Source of the DNA: an uncultured Clostridia bacterium
Lineage (GTDB): Bacteria > Bacillota > Clostridia > UMGS1883
DNA: 13,016 bases
NCBI GenBank assembly: GCA_947630525.1
Contig: CANRHW010000020.1
Coordinates: 1 to 13,016, forward strand
Direction of reading: 5' to 3'
Of the stretch, positions 6,952-12,676 are shown piece by piece (position 1 is the stretch's first letter; each line of letters opens with the position of its first letter). Under the pieces are notes generated by a model. That model was given only the letters and a program-made list of their open reading frames with translations, did not search any database and was not told the DNA's origin. Position numbers and translations under genes: made by a program.

Positions 6952-7338
6952 ATGAAACTCAAAGGAATTGAGCATCTGGCTATCATCAGTGAGGACACAA
7001 AGCGGCTTTCTGATTGGTACAAGCGGGTATTTGAACTGGACTGCGTTTATGACAACGGCAAAGGCACGTACTTTCTGGCCTTCCCGGATAAGAGCATGAT
7101 AGAATTTATCCCCGCGACGCACCCCTCCGCCGGCAAGCCCGAGGAAAAGCGGGCCGGCGTGCGCCATGTGGCCTTTGCCACAACGGATTTCGCCGCGGCT
7201 GTGGAGCAGCTCAAAGCAGAGGGCGTCGAGGTGATACACGACGCGGCCACCAGCGATAAGGGCATATCCACATTTTTCTTCCGCGATATCGACGGCAACG
7301 TTATGCACCTGATCGACCGTCCGACGCCGCTGGTATAG
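6952..7338 (+). CDS. VOC superfamily (glyoxalase/bleomycin-resistance fold) protein
   Basis: A 128-residue single VOC protein made of two beta-alpha-beta-beta-beta modules. Module one begins at KGIEHLAIIS and ends at MIEFIPAT; module two begins at GVRHVAFATTDF and ends at DGNVMHLIDR. By family alignment the metal-ligand positions are His8, Glu51, His72 and the final position, which is His119 where most enzymes have Glu. A metal site of three His and one Glu would be possible. Substrate is unknown; relatives include lactoylglutathione lyase-like and dioxygenase-like proteins. I chose the ATG at 6952 because AAGGAG (6938-6943) is 8 nt upstream; a longer reading from TTG at 6916 lacks support. 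It lies 124 nt after the ROK gene, without an obvious promoter or strong terminator between, so co-transcription is possible. Confidence 0.85.
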   Translation: MKLKGIEHLAIISEDTKRLSDWYKRVFELDCVYDNGKGTYFLAFPDKSMIEFIPATHPSAGKPEEKRAGVRHVAFATTDFAAAVEQLKAEGVEVIHDAATSDKGISTFFFRDIDGNVMHLIDRPTPLV

Positions 7339-7374
7339 GGCGCCGACAGTTGAAAGCGGCGTAACAAAATCAAT

Positions 7375-7503
7375 GGGGCCGTAAAAAAAGTCGCGCAAAA
7401 CGGCATCGGAACAAGCGTTGCATCGCTTGTTCCGATTTATTAAATTTAAACTTGCGATACCGAGCTTGTGACGACGCTGGTCTGCGCCATTTTTTACAGC
7501 CCC
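7375..7503. mobile_element. Element B: short MITE-like repeat sharing the terminal inverted repeats
   Basis: A 129-bp element between the convergent VOC and ATPase genes. Its left end GGGGCCGTAAAAAAAGTCGC is inverted at the right end, which ends ATTTTTTACAGCCCC at 7503. Read in reverse, the right end is GGGGCTGTAAAAAATGGCGC, which closely matches the left end of element C (GGGGCCGTAAAAAAATGGCG). The interior is unrelated to elements A and C except for also holding a central perfect hairpin. The flanking bases AT on both sides (CAAT / ATTA) could be a 2-bp target duplication, but this is too short to be convincing. Its ends are 36 nt from the VOC stop and 9 nt from the ATPase stop. Confidence 0.75.
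7405..7436. terminator. Perfect 13-bp hairpin in element B, possible bidirectional terminator
   Basis: ATCGGAACAAGCG (7405-7417) and CGCTTGTTCCGAT (7424-7436) pair perfectly around a 6-nt loop. AT-rich sequence (TTATTAAATTT) follows on the + strand. It is the strongest hairpin between the convergent VOC and ATPase genes. The T-tract is interrupted, so termination efficiency is uncertain. Confidence 0.45.
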
Positions 7504-7512
7504 ATTAGTAAA

Positions 7513-8247
7513 TTATTTATAAAATCCCATTTCTTTCAGCATGCCTTCCCTGTTGTTCATAAAATACTTGTACACTCTGTATATGTCGGTGTCCTCATAG
7601 GCCACGCCGTGTATGGCCCCGCCGTCGAATGAAAGTATATCCGCTCCGGGATAGGCCAGCAGGATAGGGGAGTGGGTGGCAATGATGAATTGAGACCGCT
7701 CGGCCGTCAGCTCCCGTATGCGGCCGAGAGCCCCGAGCTGGGCGTTCACCGAAAGAGCGGCCTCCGGTTCGTCCAGCAGGTAAAGTCCCATCCCTCTGAG
7801 GCGGTTGAAAAGCAGCGCCCCAAAAGATTCGCCGTGGGATTTTTCGTGCAGGCTGCCGCCGTAGGCCCTTTTTATTGGCGGAGCATAGGCCGGAACCGCG
7901 TCCAGCTCTTCAATATAGCTGGCCACGTTATAAAAGCTTTCCGCACGGAGAAAAAACCCGTCTGCCGGACGGCGGAGCCCCTTAGTCAGCTTGACGCTGC
8001 GATAGAGCGTACTGTGACTGTCAAAGGTGGAAAAGTTCATGTTTTTTGATCCGCCCTCGGGATTGAAGCCCCAGGCGGCGGCCACCGCCTCCAGCAGAGT
8101 GGACTTGCCGCTGCCGTTTGCGCCGATAAAAAAAGTGACCGGCGAGCGGAGCGTCAATTTGTCAAGACTGCCTATGGCCGGTATGTTAAAGGGATAACCC
8201 GGCGTTTTTTCTCTCACTGATATTTCGGTTATGTAAAGCCGGTCCAT
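7513..8247 (-). CDS. Stand-alone SMC/ABC-like AAA family ATPase (COG3910-type)
   Basis: A 244-residue ATPase with all nucleotide-binding elements of the ABC/SMC class: Walker A GANGSGKST (42-50), a signature-like SHGESF before GALLFNRL, Walker B GLYLLDEPEAALS near residue 160, and a switch histidine in IIATHSPILLA near residue 190. There is no coiled coil, membrane segment, zinc hook or attached nuclease domain, and it is close to the usual length of the predicted ATPases of COG3910. The cellular role of that group is not known. It is monocistronic here: its own promoter lies upstream, GGGAGG is 7 nt before the ATG, and element B follows 9 nt after the stop. No nuclease or effector gene is adjacent, which argues against reading it as half of a known two-gene defence system such as OLD/Gabija/Septu. 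Confidence 0.85.
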   Translation of the reverse strand: MDRLYITEISVREKTPGYPFNIPAIGSLDKLTLRSPVTFFIGANGSGKSTLLEAVAAAWGFNPEGGSKNMNFSTFDSHSTLYRSVKLTKGLRRPADGFFLRAESFYNVASYIEELDAVPAYAPPIKRAYGGSLHEKSHGESFGALLFNRLRGMGLYLLDEPEAALSVNAQLGALGRIRELTAERSQFIIATHSPILLAYPGADILSFDGGAIHGVAYEDTDIYRVYKYFMNNREGMLKEMGFYK

Positions 8248-8295
8248 TGCCCCGCCTCCCTCATACTGATTATGACGCCCCGACTAGCCACTATA

Positions 8296-8324
8296 ATTAT
8301 AGCATATTTTTCGGGCTGTGTCCA
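8296..8324 (-). promoter_or_regulatory. Promoter of the ATPase gene
   Basis: On the minus strand TGGACA (8324-8319), one base from consensus, is followed after exactly 17 nt by TATAAT (8301-8296). The predicted start near 8289 leaves a leader of about 40 nt before the ATG at 8247. Confidence 0.75.
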
Positions 8325-8347
8325 CATATTTTTCAACGTTTTTGCGC

Positions 8348-8371
8348 AAAGCCCGCTGATATGGGCTTTTT
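8348..8371 (+). terminator. Intrinsic-terminator-like hairpin upstream of the nrdD promoter
   Basis: AAAGCCC (8348-8354) pairs with GGGCTTT (8363-8369) around an 8-nt loop and runs into TTTTT. It directly follows the palindrome TTTGCGCAAA (8341-8350). No + strand gene precedes it, because the ATPase gene is transcribed away. It may insulate nrdD from stray transcription or be a relic of a lost upstream gene. Confidence 0.5.
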
Positions 8372-8399
8372 CAATATCTTGTGGGTGACGTGAAAAATT

Positions 8400-8447
8400 T
8401 TTGCATATATTGTGTTTTTTCTATTGACAAACACAAATATACGGTGT
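8400..8447 (+). promoter_or_regulatory. Candidate pair of NrdR boxes over the nrdD promoter
   Basis: Two 16-mers resemble the NrdR consensus ACACWATATMTTGTGT. The first, 8400-8415, ends ATATATTGTGT and matches the right half fully. The second, 8432-8447, is CACAAATATACGGTGT, matching mainly the AATATA core and the GTGT end. Their starts are 32 bp apart, about three helical turns, the spacing known for paired NrdR boxes. The second box covers most of the promoter spacer and the first base of the -10, where binding would repress. The left halves are degenerate, so this is a candidate, not a certainty. Confidence 0.5.
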
Positions 8448-8452
8448 ATAAT
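8424..8452 (+). promoter_or_regulatory. Sigma-A promoter of nrdDG
   Basis: Perfect TTGACA (8424-8429) and perfect TATAAT (8447-8452) are separated by 17 nt. The start of transcription should be near 8459, giving a leader of about 30 nt to the ATG at 8489. Confidence 0.88.
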
Positions 8453-8488
8453 AATACCTGTACGAAAAAAGAAAAAGGATGGGTTATT

Positions 8489-10672
8489 ATGAAAATAATC
8501 AAAAGGAACAAAGCCGAAGTCGATTTTGACATCGACAAGATAACCGCGGCGGTCACCAAGGCCAACAATGTAGTCGAGGAAGACGAGAAGATGACCCCCA
8601 AGCAGATTTTGCGCATCTCCGATTCGGTAATGAAGTCCTGTGAAAAGATGGGCCGCGCCCTGTCCGTTGAAGAAATACAGGACCTTGTGGAAAAGCAGAT
8701 TATGGCCCACGGCGCCTTTGAGGTGGCCAAACGCTACATCACTTACCGCTACACCCGCAGCTTGGTCCGCAAGTCAAATACTACCGACGACCAGATACTT
8801 ACCCTTATCGAATGCAACAACGAGGAGATAAAGCAGGAAAATTCAAACAAAAATCCCAGTGTCAACAGCGTGCAGCGGGACTATATGGCCGGCGAGGTCA
8901 GCAAGGATATCACCGAGCGCATACTGTTGCCGCAGGAAATAGTCGAAGCTCATAAGCAGGGCATAATCCACTTCCACGACGCGGACTATTTTGCCCAGCA
9001 TATGCACAACTGCGACCTGGTCAATCTGGAGGATATGCTCCAAAATGGCACTGTTATCTCCGGCACTATGATAGAAAAGCCCCACAGCTTTTCCACGGCC
9101 TGCAATATCGCCACTCAGATAATAGCTCAGGTGGCGTCCAGCCAGTACGGCGGTCAGTCGATTTCGCTGACGCATCTGGCGCCCTTTGTTCAGGTGTCCA
9201 GAGAAAAGATAGCCGCTTCCGTCCGCGAGGAGCTGAAAGAGCTTGAAGTTAGCCCCTCCGAGGAGCAGATATCGGCAATTGTCGAGGCCCGGCTGCGGGA
9301 GGAGATAGAGAGGGGCGTACAGACTATCCAGTATCAGGTAGTCACCCTCATGACCACAAATGGACAGGCTCCCTTTGTGACCGTGTTCATGTACCTCAAC
9401 GAGGCAAAGGACCCCCAGCTTAAAAAGGACCTGGCTCTCATTATTGAAGAGGTTCTGCGTCAGCGCTATCAGGGCGTCAAGAATGAGGCCGGCGTGTACG
9501 TTACCCCGGCTTTCCCAAAGCTCATATACGTCCTTGAGGAGGATAATATAACCGAGGATTCCCCCTACTGGTACCTCACCCGACTTGCGGCTAAATGTAC
9601 GGCCAAACGCATGGTGCCCGATTATATTTCCGAAAAAATGATGCTCAAACTCAAGGTCGATAAAAACGGCAACGGCAACTGCTATACCTGCATGGGCTGC
9701 CGCAGCTTTTTGACCCCTTATGTTGACGCCGAGGGCAAACCCAAGTACTACGGCCGCTTCAATCAGGGCGTAGTTACCATCAACCTTGTGGACGTTGCCT
9801 GCACGGCCTGCCGGGAGGAGAAGAGCGAAGAAAAGTTCTGGAAGGTGCTTGAAGAAAGGCTGGAGCTCTGCCACAGGGCGCTCCAGTGCCGTCATGAAAG
9901 GCTGGAGGGCACCCTTTCCGACGCGGCGCCTATCCTTTGGCAGTACGGCGCTCTGGCCCGGCTCAAAAAGGGAGAGCCTATAACGAATTTGCTCCACGGC
10001 GGCTATTCCACCCTGTCTTTGGGTTATGCCGGCCTGTGGGAGTGCGTTTATGAGGTGACCGGCAAGAAGCTCACCGAGCCCGAGGGCGAGGAATTTGGCC
10101 TTGAAGTGATGAAGGCCCTCAACGCCGCCTGCGCAAAGTGGAAGGCCGCCGAGAATATTGACTACTCCCTTTACGGAACGCCCCTTGAATCCACCACCTA
10201 TAAATTTGCCAAGTGTCTTCAGCAGCGCTTTGGCATAATCGAGGGCGTTACCGATAAGAATTATATTACCAACAGCTATCACATCCACGTTACCGAGCCT
10301 ATCGACGCTTTTGAAAAGCTGGCGCTGGAGTCCAAGTTCCAGGCCCTTTCGCCCGGCGGCGCCATAAGCTATGTGGAAGTACCGAATATGCAGAACAATA
10401 TCGAAGCCGTGGTAGAAGTAATCAAGTTCATTTATGACAACATCATGTACGCCGAGCTGAACACCAAGTCCGACTACTGCCAGTGCTGCGGCTATGACGG
10501 CGAAATAAAGATAGTGGAGGACGACGGCAAGCTGGTATGGCAGTGCCCCAGTTGCGGCAATACCGACCAGAGCAAGATGAACGTCGCCCGCCGTACCTGC
10601 GGCTATATCGGCACCCAGTATTGGAATCAGGGCCGGACGCAGGAAATAAAAGAGCGCGTACTGCACTTGTAA
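8489..10672 (+). CDS. nrdD: Anaerobic (class III) ribonucleoside-triphosphate reductase
   Basis: A complete 727-residue class III reductase that makes dNTPs from NTPs using a glycyl radical, so it works only without oxygen. An N-terminal ATP-cone (about 1-93, MKIIKRNKAEVDFD to the ITYRYTRSLVRK segment) provides allosteric activity control. The catalytic domain has IIHFHDADYFAQHMHNCDL, with the early conserved Cys, and CYTCMGCRSFL, where Cys404 of MGCR is the likely thiyl-radical residue. The C-terminus has the zinc ribbon Cys664/Cys667 and Cys686/Cys689. The radical motif RRTCGYIG follows, with Gly705 (10601-10603) as the radical site. The ATG at 8489 follows AAGGA with a 9-nt spacer; an upstream in-frame extension to 8381 would read through the promoter, so I reject it. 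nrdG follows 13 nt later. NrdR boxes probably control the operon. Confidence 0.97.
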   Translation: MKIIKRNKAEVDFDIDKITAAVTKANNVVEEDEKMTPKQILRISDSVMKSCEKMGRALSVEEIQDLVEKQIMAHGAFEVAKRYITYRYTRSLVRKSNTTDDQILTLIECNNEEIKQENSNKNPSVNSVQRDYMAGEVSKDITERILLPQEIVEAHKQGIIHFHDADYFAQHMHNCDLVNLEDMLQNGTVISGTMIEKPHSFSTACNIATQIIAQVASSQYGGQSISLTHLAPFVQVSREKIAASVREELKELEVSPSEEQISAIVEARLREEIERGVQTIQYQVVTLMTTNGQAPFVTVFMYLNEAKDPQLKKDLALIIEEVLRQRYQGVKNEAGVYVTPAFPKLIYVLEEDNITEDSPYWYLTRLAAKCTAKRMVPDYISEKMMLKLKVDKNGNGNCYTCMGCRSFLTPYVDAEGKPKYYGRFNQGVVTINLVDVACTACREEKSEEKFWKVLEERLELCHRALQCRHERLEGTLSDAAPILWQYGALARLKKGEPITNLLHGGYSTLSLGYAGLWECVYEVTGKKLTEPEGEEFGLEVMKALNAACAKWKAAENIDYSLYGTPLESTTYKFAKCLQQRFGIIEGVTDKNYITNSYHIHVTEPIDAFEKLALESKFQALSPGGAISYVEVPNMQNNIEAVVEVIKFIYDNIMYAELNTKSDYCQCCGYDGEIKIVEDDGKLVWQCPSCGNTDQSKMNVARRTCGYIGTQYWNQGRTQEIKERVLHL

Positions 10673-10685
10673 TTTGAGGTGTATT

Positions 10686-11222
10686 ATGCACTACGGGGAA
10701 ATAAAAAACTGCGATATCGCCAATGGCGTTGGCGTAAGGGTGACGCTGTTTGTGTCAGGGTGTACCAATAAGTGCTGGGGCTGTTTTCAGCCCCAGACCT
10801 GGGACTTTGACTACGGCAAGCCCTTTACCGCCGAAACTGAGGACGAACTGATCAGGCTGCTCAGCGGCAGACATATAAAGGGCCTGACCCTGCTTGGCGG
10901 CGAGCCCTTTGAGCCGGAAAACCAGCGGGCTCTGCTCCCCTTTGTCAAGCGGGTGCGCTCCGAGCTGCCCGGCAAGGACATCTGGGCCTTTTCCGGCTTT
11001 ACATATGAAGAGCTTACCACCCCCGGTTCCCACCCTTACTGCGAGGCGACGGATGAGCTTTTGGGGCTCATAGACATTCTGGTGGACGGCCGCTTTGAGG
11101 AGGAGCTGAAAAATATCTCCATCAAATTCCGCGGGTCGTCAAATCAGCGCATAATTGATATGAACAAGACCCGTCAGTCCGGTGCCGTTGTGCTTTGGGA
11201 CGAGAAAGGCTCGGACAACTAA
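10686..11222 (+). CDS. nrdG: Anaerobic ribonucleotide reductase activating protein (radical SAM)
   Basis: A 178-residue radical-SAM activase that installs the glycyl radical on NrdD, using a [4Fe-4S] cluster and S-adenosylmethionine. The cluster motif is CTNKCWGC, Cys26, Cys30 and Cys33, inside the family signature NGVGVRVTLFVSGCTNKCWG. GGEPF is the SAM-contacting motif, and KFRGSSNQRIIDM near the C-terminus is also family-typical. The length is normal. I chose the ATG at 10686, with GAGGT 5 nt upstream; a TTG at 10674 would add four residues and place the start inside that ribosome binding site. It is co-transcribed with nrdD across a 13-nt gap and is followed at its stop codon by a strong terminator, which closes the operon. 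Confidence 0.96.
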   Translation: MHYGEIKNCDIANGVGVRVTLFVSGCTNKCWGCFQPQTWDFDYGKPFTAETEDELIRLLSGRHIKGLTLLGGEPFEPENQRALLPFVKRVRSELPGKDIWAFSGFTYEELTTPGSHPYCEATDELLGLIDILVDGRFEEELKNISIKFRGSSNQRIIDMNKTRQSGAVVLWDEKGSDN

Positions 11223-11256
11223 AAACAAGGGGGGAGCAAGGCTCCCCCCTTGTTTT
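11222..11256 (+). terminator. Strong rho-independent terminator of nrdDG
   Basis: A perfect 16-bp stem, AAAACAAGGGGGGAGC (11222-11237) with GCTCCCCCCTTGTTTT (11241-11256), closes a 3-nt AAG loop and ends in a short T-run. It starts on the last base of the nrdG stop codon, so nrdDG transcription should stop tightly here. Confidence 0.93.
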
Positions 11257-11270
11257 ATCATGCCATACAT

Positions 11271-11306
11271 ATTTATTCTGCCGCCGTAATCAGCGGCGGA
11301 ATAAAT
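11271..11306. repeat. Imperfect palindrome directly upstream of a promoter (possible operator)
   Basis: ATTTATTC (11271-11278) pairs with GAATAAAT (11299-11306), and CGCCG (11282-11286) with CGGCG (11294-11298), leaving a TGC bulge and a 7-nt loop. It ends 6 nt before the -35 of the next gene. No T-run follows on the + strand, so it does not look like a second terminator. An operator or upstream regulatory site is possible. Confidence 0.45.
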
Positions 11307-11312
11307 TCCGTA

Positions 11313-11341
11313 TTGACAAAATGCCGGAAAACGGGTATAAT
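11313..11341 (+). promoter_or_regulatory. Sigma-A promoter of the secreted substrate-binding protein gene
   Basis: Perfect TTGACA (11313-11318), a 17-nt spacer and perfect TATAAT (11336-11341). Transcription should start near 11348, giving a leader of about 45 nt to the ATG at 11393. Confidence 0.87.
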
Positions 11342-11392
11342 GGATGTAATGATACAAACCGTTGACATATCAATGAAAAAGGGGATAGAAAA

Positions 11393-12664
11393 ATGAAAAA
11401 GACGCTTGCGCTCATACTCGCGGCTCTTCTCGCTTTTGCGGCGCTGCCCGCCCTTGCGGAGGAGAATGTGACGGTCACCGTAAACGGCGAGGCCGTGTAT
11501 TTTGACCAGCCGCCAATTATTCTGGACGGCCGCACCCTTGTGCCCATACGCGCCGTATTTGAGGCCATGGGCTGCCAGGTGGGCTATGACGGCGCTTCTC
11601 AGCAGGTATCAATCGCCAACGGCGACGAGCTCGTAGTCTGCCGCATAGGCGACGCGAATTACGAAAAATACACCGGTGGCGCACTTACCGCCAACGGGGT
11701 TTTTGACGTTGTGCCCCAGGTGATAAACGACCGCACCTTAGTGCCGGTCAGGGCCCTCAGCGAGGCTTTTGGCTGCGATGTGGAGTGGAAGGGCGACACC
11801 CAGACCGTTGTTATCAACGACGCCGACACCGTGAAAATAGGCGTGCTGAAGCTGGTGGAGCATGACGCCCTTGACGCGGCGGAGCGCGGCTTTGCGGACG
11901 CCGTTAAAGACAGCGGGCTCAAAGTATATATAGAGGAAAGGTGCGGCGCGGGCAACGCCGAAAATTGCCTTAACATTGCGAACGACTTTGCCGCCGACGG
12001 CAAGGATTTGATTTTTGCCGTTTCATCTCCCGCCGCCATAGCGGCAAAGGACAAGGGCATACCCATGGTGTTCGGCCTTTCGACCGATCCTGTCGCCGCC
12101 GGGATAGTTGCTTCGGAGGCGGCCCCGGGCGGGAAGGTTACCGGCGTTAAGGACGTTTTTGACGCCGCCCGCATAAGCGACGTTATCAGGCGGGCCGTCC
12201 CCGGCGTACAGACCGTGGCGCTCGTTTACAACGCGGAAGCTCCCGTAATGGACGCCGCGGAGGCGGCGCTCAACGCGGCGGGTATAAACACCGTGCGCAA
12301 GCCCTATACCGACGCGGCACAGATAGCGGAGACGGTTTCATCCTGCGCCGGACAGGTGCAGGCCATATATACCGACGCGGTATGGGATGATTTCGCCCAG
12401 GCCGCCCTTGCCGCCAAGCTGCCCCTGATTTGCGGATATGGGCAGGACGCGGTGGAAAACGGCGCTCTCATCGGGCTCAGCGTGAATTATTACGCCCTTG
12501 GCTATCAGGCCGGCAGGATGGCCGTTCGCTACCTCGGTGGCGAGGCTGCCAGCCTTGGCGATATGCCGGTTGAGATCCAGCCCGCCGGCGAAGCGGAGAT
12601 AACCGTCAACTATGAGACGGCCAAGGCTTTGGGCGTCGACGTAAGGGCAGTCCTTGGCGAGTAA
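11393..12664 (+). CDS. Secreted fusion: copper amine oxidase N-terminal (stalk) domain plus ABC substrate-binding domain
   Basis: A 423-residue exported protein. Residues 1-22 are a signal peptide with a lysine start, hydrophobic core and an ALA cleavage site before Glu23-Glu24. There is no lipobox cysteine, so it is not an obvious lipoprotein. Residues about 25-143 form a CuAO-N (PF07833) domain with two related repeats, DGRTLVPIRAVFEAMGC (45-61) and NDRTLVPVRALSEAFGC (112-128). Residues about 146-423 match the TrpX-like ABC_sub_bind family (PF04392, COG2984). Its motifs in order are KIGVLKLVEHDALDAAERGF, IFAVSSPAAIAAKDKGIPMV, STDPVAAGIV, PGGKVTGV and NYYALGYQAGRMAVRYLGG. Relatives bind small molecules such as aromatic amino acids; the ligand here is unknown. 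The expected permease and ATPase genes do not follow; element C does, after 12 nt. The ATG follows GGGGA by a suitable distance. Confidence 0.88.
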   Translation: MKKTLALILAALLAFAALPALAEENVTVTVNGEAVYFDQPPIILDGRTLVPIRAVFEAMGCQVGYDGASQQVSIANGDELVVCRIGDANYEKYTGGALTANGVFDVVPQVINDRTLVPVRALSEAFGCDVEWKGDTQTVVINDADTVKIGVLKLVEHDALDAAERGFADAVKDSGLKVYIEERCGAGNAENCLNIANDFAADGKDLIFAVSSPAAIAAKDKGIPMVFGLSTDPVAAGIVASEAAPGGKVTGVKDVFDAARISDVIRRAVPGVQTVALVYNAEAPVMDAAEAALNAAGINTVRKPYTDAAQIAETVSSCAGQVQAIYTDAVWDDFAQAALAAKLPLICGYGQDAVENGALIGLSVNYYALGYQAGRMAVRYLGGEAASLGDMPVEIQPAGEAEITVNYETAKALGVDVRAVLGE

Positions 12665-12676
12665 AAGTATAACCGA

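Noticed and set aside
7513..8247. ATPase considered as part of an anti-phage defence pair
   Set aside because: There is no adjacent nuclease, TOPRIM, HNH or toxin-like gene. Both neighbours are a repeat element and the nrdDG operon, and the protein is a single ATPase domain.
8843..10666. Very long (607-codon) open frame antisense to nrdD
   Set aside because: It is a shadow of nrdD codon bias: the nrdD frame has an unmistakable family match over its full length, and the antisense peptide is low-complexity hydrophobic sequence with no promoter or ribosome binding site.
11373..11396. Seven-codon leader peptide (MKKGIEK) whose stop overlaps the ATG of the fusion gene
   Set aside because: It has no ribosome binding site of its own, and its bases are simply the Shine-Dalgarno region of the main gene, so an ATG occurring by chance is the simplest explanation.
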